DNA of 64,000 bases from Hyphococcus sp. (GTDB taxonomy: Bacteria > Pseudomonadota > Alphaproteobacteria > Caulobacterales > Parvularculaceae), in assembly GCA_021776375.1 (NCBI GenBank), contig JAJFGA010000028.1, positions 1-64,000 of the forward strand, read 5' to 3'. The notes below the pieces were generated by a model. It did no database searches. It worked only from the letters and a program-made list of their open reading frames with translations, and was not told where the DNA came from. Below, in pieces: positions 56,930 through 64,000 of the stretch; within the stretch, counting starts at the first letter, position 1, and the number at the start of each line of letters is the position of its first letter. Made by a program: the position numbers and the translations under genes.

Positions 56930-58519
56930 TTGAAATCGACCCGAGCCCTGGTGTTCTGGCCGCCTGTCGCCCTATTACTCTTGGCGCTGGTGTTCAGCCT
57001 GGCAGATTTTGACAATTTTCACGCCGCCGTTACAGCCGCCAATGGCTGGATATTGAGCCGGTTTGACTGGCTGTTCAGTCTTGCTTCCTTCGCCGCCGTG
57101 GTTTTGCTGGCTTGGGTTGGGATGTCGTCGCTCGGTGCGGTGCGGATTGGCGGGCCGACGGCCAAGCCGATTTTAAGCCGCTGGAACTGGTTCGCCATCA
57201 CCTTGTGCACGACTATCGCCACTGGAATTTTGTTTTGGGGTACAGCCGAGTCGATGTTTCACGTCAATAGTCCGCCGGATTTTGCCGGCGTTGAGGCGCG
57301 CTCCGAAGGCGCGGCGCGTTTCGCGCTGTCGTCGATGTTTATGCATTGGACGATCACGCCTTATGCAATCTACTCTGTGCCGGCGCTGGCGTTTGCGTTG
57401 GCGCATTACAATCTCGGCCGGCCTTATTCCTTAAGCGGACCTTTATCGCTGGTCTTCGGCCGCGCTGCGACCGGGCGGGGCGGCGCTATCATTGACGCGG
57501 TTGGTCTTTATGCGCTGGTCGCAGGGGTCGCCGCATCGCTGGGCGCCGGCGTGATGACGGTTGCCGGCGGTCTCCACACCGTCGCCGGATGGTACGATGG
57601 CGCGTTGATGCGGCTTGGCGTTACGATTGCTATCGTTGTTTTCTTCGTCGCCTCATCGGTGAGCGGCATTCAGCGTGGCATCAAGGTTTTGTCCGATATC
57701 AACGTCAAATTCTTCTTTGCGCTATGTGCGTTTGTTTTTCTTGCAGGGCCCAGCCTTGCGATCTTATCGCTCGGCGGCGATGCGCTGGTTGAGTATGTGG
57801 TTGAATTTCTTCCCCGTAGTCTCAGCTTCGGAGAGCGTGCCGGTGATCAATGGACCCGTGACTGGACGGTGTTTTATTTCGCCAACTGGCTGGCCTGGGC
57901 GCCGATCACGGCATTGTTTCTGGGGCGGATCGCGGTCGGATATACGGTCCGTGAGTTTTTGCTGTTCAATCTCGCGGCGCCGGCGGCGTTTGGCGCTCTA
58001 TGGATGACAGTATTTGGCGGCACGGCGATTGAGATTGATGTTGCTACCGGCGGTGCGCTGACGGCGGCGTTGAACAGCGACGGACCGGAAGCCGTAATCT
58101 ATGCGCTGTTTCAGACATTGCCCTTGACCGGTTTCATTATCGTCGCGTTTGTCGCGGTGACGTTCATTTCATTTGTCACTGCGATGGATTCCAACACTCA
58201 TTCAATTACCAGCGTTTGCCTGAAACCGGATGCTCCCGGCGGCCAGTACGGAACATCTGCGCTTGTCGTCAAAGTGTTCTGGGGCGTGCTTGTCGGCGCC
58301 ATCGCCTGGGTGATGACATCGACGACGGGAATTGCCGGCGTACGCATGTTGTCCAATCTCGGCGGCCTGCCGGGGCTGTTTATTCTGATCGCGATGGGCG
58401 CGGTGTTGATCGCCCTGCGCGCTGCCTGGTTCGATGAGGTAAAGGCGGCCAGCCAACCGGCAATAGCAGGGGCGGAACCCGGACGAATTTCAGCGAAGGC
58501 GGAAGCTAGGCAGGATTGA
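56930..58519 (+). CDS. BCCT family betaine/carnitine/choline-type transporter (start uncertain)
   Basis: GILFWGTAESMFHVNSPP...MFMHWTITPYAIYSVPALAFALAHYN...FFANWLAWAP-type TVFYFANWLAWAPITALFLGRIAVGYTVREF. Confidence 0.9.
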   Translation: MKSTRALVFWPPVALLLLALVFSLADFDNFHAAVTAANGWILSRFDWLFSLASFAAVVLLAWVGMSSLGAVRIGGPTAKPILSRWNWFAITLCTTIATGILFWGTAESMFHVNSPPDFAGVEARSEGAARFALSSMFMHWTITPYAIYSVPALAFALAHYNLGRPYSLSGPLSLVFGRAATGRGGAIIDAVGLYALVAGVAASLGAGVMTVAGGLHTVAGWYDGALMRLGVTIAIVVFFVASSVSGIQRGIKVLSDINVKFFFALCAFVFLAGPSLAILSLGGDALVEYVVEFLPRSLSFGERAGDQWTRDWTVFYFANWLAWAPITALFLGRIAVGYTVREFLLFNLAAPAAFGALWMTVFGGTAIEIDVATGGALTAALNSDGPEAVIYALFQTLPLTGFIIVAFVAVTFISFVTAMDSNTHSITSVCLKPDAPGGQYGTSALVVKVFWGVLVGAIAWVMTSTTGIAGVRMLSNLGGLPGLFILIAMGAVLIALRAAWFDEVKAASQPAIAGAEPGRISAKAEARQD

Positions 58520-58602
58520 GGCAATTGGCGTTTGCCGCTGCAAAGTTATCGCCCGTATGAAACGCATTGACAGGGCTTTATTTGTCATATAGCTAACATG
58601 TT

Positions 58603-58956
58603 ATGGAACATATAGGTTATATACGACATCAACCGAACCTGGACGCGGTCTTTGCCGCGCTGGCCGACCCGACGCGCCGGGCGATATTATCGCGTCTGGC
58701 GGATGGCCAGGCGTCGGTCAATGAAATCGCCGCTCCCTTTGAAATTAGCCAACCGGCGGTCTCGCGGCATTTGAAGGTGCTTGAGCGGGCGGGGTTGATC
58801 TCGCGCGATGTTGATGAGCAACGCCGCCCGGCGGTGTTGAAGGCGGAAACCATGGCGGCGGCTGTTGAATGGCTTACGGAATTCAAAGAGTTCTGGGAGA
58901 CCAGCTTCGACCAGCTAGATGATATTTTAATTCGTATGCAGAAAACAAAACAATAG
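58603..58956 (+). CDS. ArsR family transcriptional regulator
   Basis: LDAVFAALADPTRRAILSRLADGQASVNEIAAPFEISQPAVSRHLKVLERAGLI. Confidence 0.95.
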   Translation: MEHIGYIRHQPNLDAVFAALADPTRRAILSRLADGQASVNEIAAPFEISQPAVSRHLKVLERAGLISRDVDEQRRPAVLKAETMAAAVEWLTEFKEFWETSFDQLDDILIRMQKTKQ

Positions 58957-58967
58957 GAAGCCAGCAA

Positions 58968-59471
58968 ATGAGTGACTCACCAGAATTTATTCTCGACCGC
59001 ACATTCGATGCACCCCGCGAAATGGTTTGGCGGGCCTGGACCGATCCTGAATTGCTCGCGCGTTGGTATGGCCCGGGCGTTGAGACCGTCATCCACAAAT
59101 TTGACTTGAAGCCCGGCGGCGAATGGCTCAACGAGATGAAAATGGGCGATAACTCCATGCTGAGTAAGGCTGTTTTCAAAGAAGTAACGCCGCTGGAACG
59201 GCTGGTTTGGCATCACCACTCCTCTACAGATAAGAAATGGAACACGGTCCCCAACCCAAAGATGCCGGACTGGCCTAGTGTGCTTTTAACAACCGTGACG
59301 TTTGAAGATGAGGGCGCAAAGACCAAGGTGCGGCTGGTTTGGGCGCCACATGAGGCGAGCGATGCTGAGATGGCCTGTTTTGCTGGCGTTGTGGCTAATA
59401 TGGGCAAAGGTTGGGAAGGCGGATACGCTGTTATGGATGAGATTTTCGCAGAGTTGCAGGCGGAAAAATAA
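58968..59471 (+). CDS. SRPBCC/AHSA1 family protein
   Basis: FILDRTFDAPREMVWRAWTDPELLARWYGPGVETVIHKFDLKPGGEW. Confidence 0.95.
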   Translation: MSDSPEFILDRTFDAPREMVWRAWTDPELLARWYGPGVETVIHKFDLKPGGEWLNEMKMGDNSMLSKAVFKEVTPLERLVWHHHSSTDKKWNTVPNPKMPDWPSVLLTTVTFEDEGAKTKVRLVWAPHEASDAEMACFAGVVANMGKGWEGGYAVMDEIFAELQAEK

Positions 59472-59484
59472 ATCGGGGGATGCA

Positions 59485-59892
59485 ATGAACTTTAAGACCG
59501 CTGACGGCGTTCATTGGAGTTTCTGGGCCGTCGGCGCCGGCGCGCTGATCTGGAATCTTATGGGCGTTATGAATTTCTTTATGCAGATGAATCCAGAGAC
59601 GGTCGCTAACATGCCTCAGTCCTATCGTGCGATCGTTGAAGCTCGGCCCTTATGGGCCACCGGAGCTTTTGTGATAGCTGTCTTTGGCGGCGCGCTTGGC
59701 AGTCTTCTGCTTTTGTTCCGGAAGTCGGCTGCATATTATGTATTTATCGCGTCGCTCCTTGGCGTAATTGTGCAGATGACAACTACCCTTGGCCAACTTA
59801 GTGCGACAATCGGCGTTGGTATATCCGTATTGGTGGTGGCGTTTTTGATCTGGTACTCGAAGCACGCAGAGAGCAACGGTTGGATCCGTTAG
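59485..59892 (+). CDS. Four-TM hypothetical membrane protein
   Basis: MNFKTADGVHWSFWAVGAGALIWNLMGVMNFFMQMNPETVANMPQSYRAIVEARPLWATGAFVIAVFGGALGSLLLL. Confidence 0.82.
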   Translation: MNFKTADGVHWSFWAVGAGALIWNLMGVMNFFMQMNPETVANMPQSYRAIVEARPLWATGAFVIAVFGGALGSLLLLFRKSAAYYVFIASLLGVIVQMTTTLGQLSATIGVGISVLVVAFLIWYSKHAESNGWIR

Positions 59893-59927
59893 CGATTTTC
59901 CGCATTACACACCGCCGCAATAAAAAA

Positions 59928-59954
59928 CCGCCCCGGCTGTTAAGGCCGGGGCGG
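59928..59954 (-). terminator. Terminator of the TPR lipoprotein gene
   Basis: ccgccccggc-tgttaa-ggccggggcgg; minus strand continues TTTTTTATTG. Confidence 0.85.
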
Positions 59955-59989
59955 CGACGCAACTTGCTTACGCAACAAAACTGATGCGG

Positions 59990-60979
59990 CTATTGTTCTG
60001 AATCTGATCCAGCGTCAACGGTCTCGGAGACATTTGTCAGAGGCGTTGTTTCGATCAGTGCGACCGGCGCGCCGTCCGGTTTTTTGTCTTCGGGTTTGGG
60101 CTGTTCGCGAAGCTGTGGGTTCTGGCGCGGCGTTAGCGGCGCCGCCGGGACGCTGTCGAAATTCGGCGTGTCAACATTGGTTGCTGCATATTCGCCCCAA
60201 TAGGCCGGTTGATTCATCAACTGGCGGAAATAATCAATATTGTTATTGGCGACTTGCGGCGGCAAGTCGGAACGCGCCAGACGTTCAGCGCCGGACAAAT
60301 CACCGGACAGCGCCAACACCAGCGCAAGGTTCTGGCGAATGCGCGCATTGCCTCCTGCTTTGCTGGCCGCCATGCGGAGCGTTGCTTCCGCCTTTTTCAG
60401 ATTGCCCTCAAGCGCATAGGAAAGGCCCTTGTTGTTGAGCACCGACACGGCCCGGGGCGCCAGCATCAGAGCGCGATCATACTTCGCCCGCGCAGCACCA
60501 TGTTCGCCGATCTGGTCGAGCGCGACGCCATAGGCCGAAAGCGCGCTCCAATCCGTTGGGTTTGCGGTGACGGCATTTTCAAGATGGCGTACAGCCTCGA
60601 AGGCGCGACCGCTCTCAACCAGCACCTTGCCATATTCCAGCGCAACTTCAGGACTGTCAGGATGGAGGCTGGCAGCTTTTTGCATCACGGTCACCGCCTC
60701 TTCAACCGAGCTGATCTTGCGCAGGGATTTGGAAAATCGTGTTGCTATGGCTGAGTCGGACTGGTCTGTGTTGTACCGTGTGCCCCAAAAGGCGGCGGCG
60801 GCGATAGGGTCCATGCTTTCATCGGCTGCGGAACTTGAAAATACGCCAATTGCGTCGCGATATTGGACGGCCTCGCCGTTGGAGGCGGTCTTTTGCGTTG
60901 TGCTGCATGCCTGGAGCATAATAGCGGCGGCTGCGATGCCTACGTATTTTAAGCCAAGCGGGAGAGAGCGGAGAGCCAT
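59990..60979 (-). CDS. TPR lipoprotein, TadD-like
   Basis: Lipobox LQAC; TPRs EVALEYGKVLVESGRAFEAVRHLENAVTANPTDWSALSAYGVALDQIGEHGAARAKYDRALMLAP. Confidence 0.82.
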   Translation of the reverse strand: MALRSLPLGLKYVGIAAAAIMLQACSTTQKTASNGEAVQYRDAIGVFSSSAADESMDPIAAAAFWGTRYNTDQSDSAIATRFSKSLRKISSVEEAVTVMQKAASLHPDSPEVALEYGKVLVESGRAFEAVRHLENAVTANPTDWSALSAYGVALDQIGEHGAARAKYDRALMLAPRAVSVLNNKGLSYALEGNLKKAEATLRMAASKAGGNARIRQNLALVLALSGDLSGAERLARSDLPPQVANNNIDYFRQLMNQPAYWGEYAATNVDTPNFDSVPAAPLTPRQNPQLREQPKPEDKKPDGAPVALIETTPLTNVSETVDAGSDSEQ

Positions 60980-61088
60980 GATTGTGCCTCGGTCACTGAT
61001 AATTTCAGGTCGATCATGCTCTCAGGAGTTCAAAAAAGGCTTAAGCATATGCTTAATGTGCTATCGAAATTAGGAAAATAGCGGGTTA

Positions 61089-62459
61089 TTGATGGGCAAA
61101 GATCTCTTGCAAGAATATGAAGCCGGCGCCGCCAGGGCGTCGCGGATGATCCATACCGTCAAAGAGGGCGGGCTGGACGCTGCGGATATCCCCGATAGCC
61201 TCAAGCGGCTTGCCGCCGACAATGGCTTTATCGGCAAGGCTGGTGCGGTTCTCGCCAATGCAGACGGCGTATTGCTTGGCCTCGGCGATGGCGGCGATCC
61301 GTTCATCGCCGCCGCCGCCGCCGATAAGCTGCCGGAGGGCGATTATAGTTTTGCGGCATGGTTAAACGAAGATGAAGCGCCGCTGGCCTGTCTCGGCTGG
61401 CTGATGGGCGGTTATCGCTTTGATCGTTACAAATCGCAAAGGCCGGCGCTGGCGCGTCTGATTGCGCCCTCGGGCGTCGATATTGAGGCGGTTTTGCGCG
61501 CCGCCGACGCCATCGGTTTGGTCCGCGATCTTGTTAATACGCCGGCGGCCGATATGACGCCGGAAGCGCTGGAATACGAGGCGCGGGTGATATCCAACGC
61601 ACATGGCGGGACCCTTAAGGTCATTGCCGGCGATGACCTCCTTAAGGAAGGTTTCCCGATGATCCATGCGGTCGGCCGGGCCGCAGCGGCGTCGCCGCGG
61701 CTGATCGACCTGACCTGGGGTGATCCCGCCGCGCCAAAGCTTACGCTGGTCGGCAAAGGCGTCACTTTTGATTGCGGCGGTCTCAATATGAAGGGCGGCG
61801 CCGGTATGGCGCTAATGAAGAAGGATATGGGCGGCGGCGCCCATGCTCTGGCGCTCGGGCGGATGATTATGGCGGCGGGTCTGAAGTTGCGCTTGCGGGT
61901 GCTGGTCGCGGCGGTGGAAAACGCTGTCGCCGGCAACGCCTATCGGCCCGGCGATGTGCTAGCCAGCCGCAAAGGCCTCAGCGTTGAGATTGGCAATACC
62001 GACGCCGAAGGCCGACTGGTTCTTGCCGACGCGCTGGCGCTTGGCGGCGAAGAGGACCCGGACCTGATGATCTCGCTGGCGACGTTGACTGGCGCGGCGC
62101 GGGTAGCGCTGGGGCCTGAGCTTGCGCCGTTTTATTGTGACGACGATGATCTCGCCGCCGCCCTGCAAGCGGCGTCAACAAAACTTGCCGACCCGGTCTG
62201 GCGGATGCCGCTGTGGCGCAATTATGATGCGATGCTGTCCTCGCAGATCGCTGACGTCAATCACGTCTCCGGCGGCGCTTTTGCCGGATCGGTGACGGCG
62301 GCGCTGTTTTTGAAGCGGTTCACGCCAAATGGCGGCGCGTGGATGCATTTTGACCTTTATGCGTGGCGTGCGAAGGCGGCGCCGGGCCGCCCGGTCGGCG
62401 GCGAGGCGCAGGCGATCAGGGCGCTGTTTGAAGTGCTGGCGGCGCGCTATCCGGCCTGA
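61089..62459 (+). CDS. Leucyl aminopeptidase family (M17) protein
   Basis: LVGKGVTFDCGGLNMKGGAGMALMKKDMGGGAHALAL...NTDAEGRLVLADAL. Confidence 0.93.
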   Translation: MMGKDLLQEYEAGAARASRMIHTVKEGGLDAADIPDSLKRLAADNGFIGKAGAVLANADGVLLGLGDGGDPFIAAAAADKLPEGDYSFAAWLNEDEAPLACLGWLMGGYRFDRYKSQRPALARLIAPSGVDIEAVLRAADAIGLVRDLVNTPAADMTPEALEYEARVISNAHGGTLKVIAGDDLLKEGFPMIHAVGRAAAASPRLIDLTWGDPAAPKLTLVGKGVTFDCGGLNMKGGAGMALMKKDMGGGAHALALGRMIMAAGLKLRLRVLVAAVENAVAGNAYRPGDVLASRKGLSVEIGNTDAEGRLVLADALALGGEEDPDLMISLATLTGAARVALGPELAPFYCDDDDLAAALQAASTKLADPVWRMPLWRNYDAMLSSQIADVNHVSGGAFAGSVTAALFLKRFTPNGGAWMHFDLYAWRAKAAPGRPVGGEAQAIRALFEVLAARYPA

Positions 62460-62559
62460 CTGGAGCACCGGGCGATCCCTCTTCAGGACTTTTTCTTGCT
62501 CTTCTGGTGCGAACAGTTGCAAGCAGACGGCAAGTAATTCTCTAGGGAATGAGCCGGCG

Positions 62560-62916
62560 ATGGCGTCTATCGACATATTGACTAACTGGCGCGATGTGAT
62601 GTGCGACGCTGTGCGCGCCGATGGGCCGGATCTTTCGATGCGTCAATGGTCGATCTTACTGACCGTCTATCTCAATCCGGGACCGCATACGGTGCGTGCG
62701 CTGGCCCGTGATCTCAATGTGCCCAAGCCCGCAATATCACGCGCGCTGGATGCGCTGTCCATTCTCGGCTTTGTCAAACGAGTACGCGATCCGGGTGATA
62801 AACGGGTCGTCCTTGTACAGAAGACCCCAGACGGTGCGGTTTATCTCGACGAATTTGCACGGCTGGTAGAATCGCGCGTCTCCAGCGAGCCGGCGCTGGG
62901 CGCTCTCTACGGATAA
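62560..62916 (+). CDS. MarR family transcriptional regulator
   Basis: MRQWSILLTVYLNPGPHTVRALARDLNVPKPAISRALDALSILGFVKRVRDPGDKRVV. Confidence 0.88.
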   Translation: MASIDILTNWRDVMCDAVRADGPDLSMRQWSILLTVYLNPGPHTVRALARDLNVPKPAISRALDALSILGFVKRVRDPGDKRVVLVQKTPDGAVYLDEFARLVESRVSSEPALGALYG

Positions 62917-62928
62917 AATTAATGCGCG

Positions 62929-63924
62929 CTATTCCAGTCTTGGAAGATCAGCAATTTTTACACCGGCGATTTGCGCAAAACCCTCTTTAAGTTCAATCGG
63001 TGCGGTGATCTTGCCGCCGGATGGTAGCGCCATTAAGGTGAGGCCCGCCGCCATTGCGCTGGCTTCGGCTTGCGACAAGGCGCCGGATTTGCCGAGCAGA
63101 TTGGCAAGCCCTGCCGGGCTTTGCAGTTCAGTTTTTAGAGAGCCTTGCGGGTAGTGGTTTGGGTCAAGTTGAATGGCGCCTGAAAGCGCTATTTTCATGG
63201 TCTCAATTTCAGCAAAGAAATGCGCAATGGTCAACGCGCCGCCCGCCTCGCGCCAGCTGGCGGCTGGCGTGGGCGCTAGCAACATATCAGTCGCAGACAG
63301 AGACGCTATGGTTTGCAGCTGCACCATTTCGTAGCTCTCTCCACCAGCTGAAATTTCAAGATCGTTGGCGGCGAGATTGAGCGTCAGCACCGCTGGATCA
63401 TCGGGCGCGGGCGCGAGATCTAACACCAGCGAGGCGAGGCGGTAGGTTGCGCCGTCGCTATCGCGGCGGCCGGCAGCGTCGCCGGCGGTGAGGGCGAACA
63501 CCCAGCCGCGGGTTTTGTCATTGGCAATCGATGCGCGCAGATCTGCCGCCGAACCGCGCCATGCGCCAAAGCCATCGACGCTTAACAGTTGTTCGCCGCC
63601 CGGCGAGAGGATCAGCCGGTTAAGATCATACGGCAGCGCATCAAGAAACAAAGTTTCTGCTCGCCAATGCCATGCTTCCGGCAATGAGATTTCCGGCGCC
63701 TCAATGTGAACGCGCAGGAAAAACGGAAAGCCCTCCGCGGTGACGGGCCCGTGAAAAACATCAAGTCCGGCGGCGCGTTGATCGATAACCCAACCGTCAA
63801 CCGCCTTTTTCATTTCATGGGCGCCGGCGCGCCATAAGAGATAATAGCCAGCGAATATAAGTGCGGCGATGACGAAAGGGACATAGAGCCAACGTTTTGA
63901 TATGCGTGATGAACGGTCAGCCAT
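62929..63924 (-). CDS. DUF2125 domain protein
   Basis: WLYVPFVIAALIFAGYYLLWRAGAHEMKKAVDGWVIDQRAAGLDVFHGPVTAEGFPFFLRVHIEAPEIS. Confidence 0.88.
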   Translation of the reverse strand: MADRSSRISKRWLYVPFVIAALIFAGYYLLWRAGAHEMKKAVDGWVIDQRAAGLDVFHGPVTAEGFPFFLRVHIEAPEISLPEAWHWRAETLFLDALPYDLNRLILSPGGEQLLSVDGFGAWRGSAADLRASIANDKTRGWVFALTAGDAAGRRDSDGATYRLASLVLDLAPAPDDPAVLTLNLAANDLEISAGGESYEMVQLQTIASLSATDMLLAPTPAASWREAGGALTIAHFFAEIETMKIALSGAIQLDPNHYPQGSLKTELQSPAGLANLLGKSGALSQAEASAMAAGLTLMALPSGGKITAPIELKEGFAQIAGVKIADLPRLE

Positions 63925-64000
63925 CGGATGGTTCTGTTCCGTTTGCAGGGGTGTCGAGAAGGTCAGGTCGCGCGCCGTCGATTTGTTGCTTCAACTGATC
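63917..64000 (-). CDS. C-terminal end of an unidentified CDS running off the window
   Basis: DQLKQQIDGARPDLLDTPANGTEPSDG*, TGA overlapping the DUF2125 ATG (ATGGCTGA). Confidence 0.5.
   Translation of the reverse strand, partial: DQLKQQIDGARPDLLDTPANGTEPSDG

Overview
The window is a chromosomal segment of an alphaproteobacterium, inferred from flbT, the obg/nadD/rsfS/rlmH order, lptFG and DUF2125. Most of it is compact housekeeping DNA: atpDC, rppH, ctpA, rlmH, rsfS, obgE, xth, ftsY, mtaB, lptFG, gshB, rsmI, hemW, rdgB, rpmI-rplT, pheS/pheT and tRNA-Thr(CGU). The most interesting parts are the following. (1) At about 47.3-52.5 kb, an ECF sigma/anti-sigma pair is divergent from a secreted subtilase with tetrapeptide acidic repeats. 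An RG-tract/Ala-Glu-Lys helical-rod exported protein and an outer-membrane beta-barrel protein follow. I find three copies of the same promoter-like motif, GGGAAT-N17-CGTC: two divergent between the sigma and subtilase genes and one before the rod protein. This suggests a self-contained, apparently undescribed envelope regulon. (2) A single-ORF fusion of NadD with an EgtD-type histidine methyltransferase. (3) An NDM-like subclass B1 metallo-beta-lactamase lipoprotein embedded with overlapping ends between rdgB and hemW, with tandem terminator-like hairpins on the minus strand upstream. (4) A MarR regulator with a histone-H1-like tail and a 4 x 15-bp degenerate repeat upstream. (5) A candidate sRNA after lolA, a two-small-ORF/DUF2975/HTH locus, and a DUF4956 / CotH-like / phosphoesterase cluster. 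All calls come from reading the sequence and the supplied ORFs; no database searches were run.
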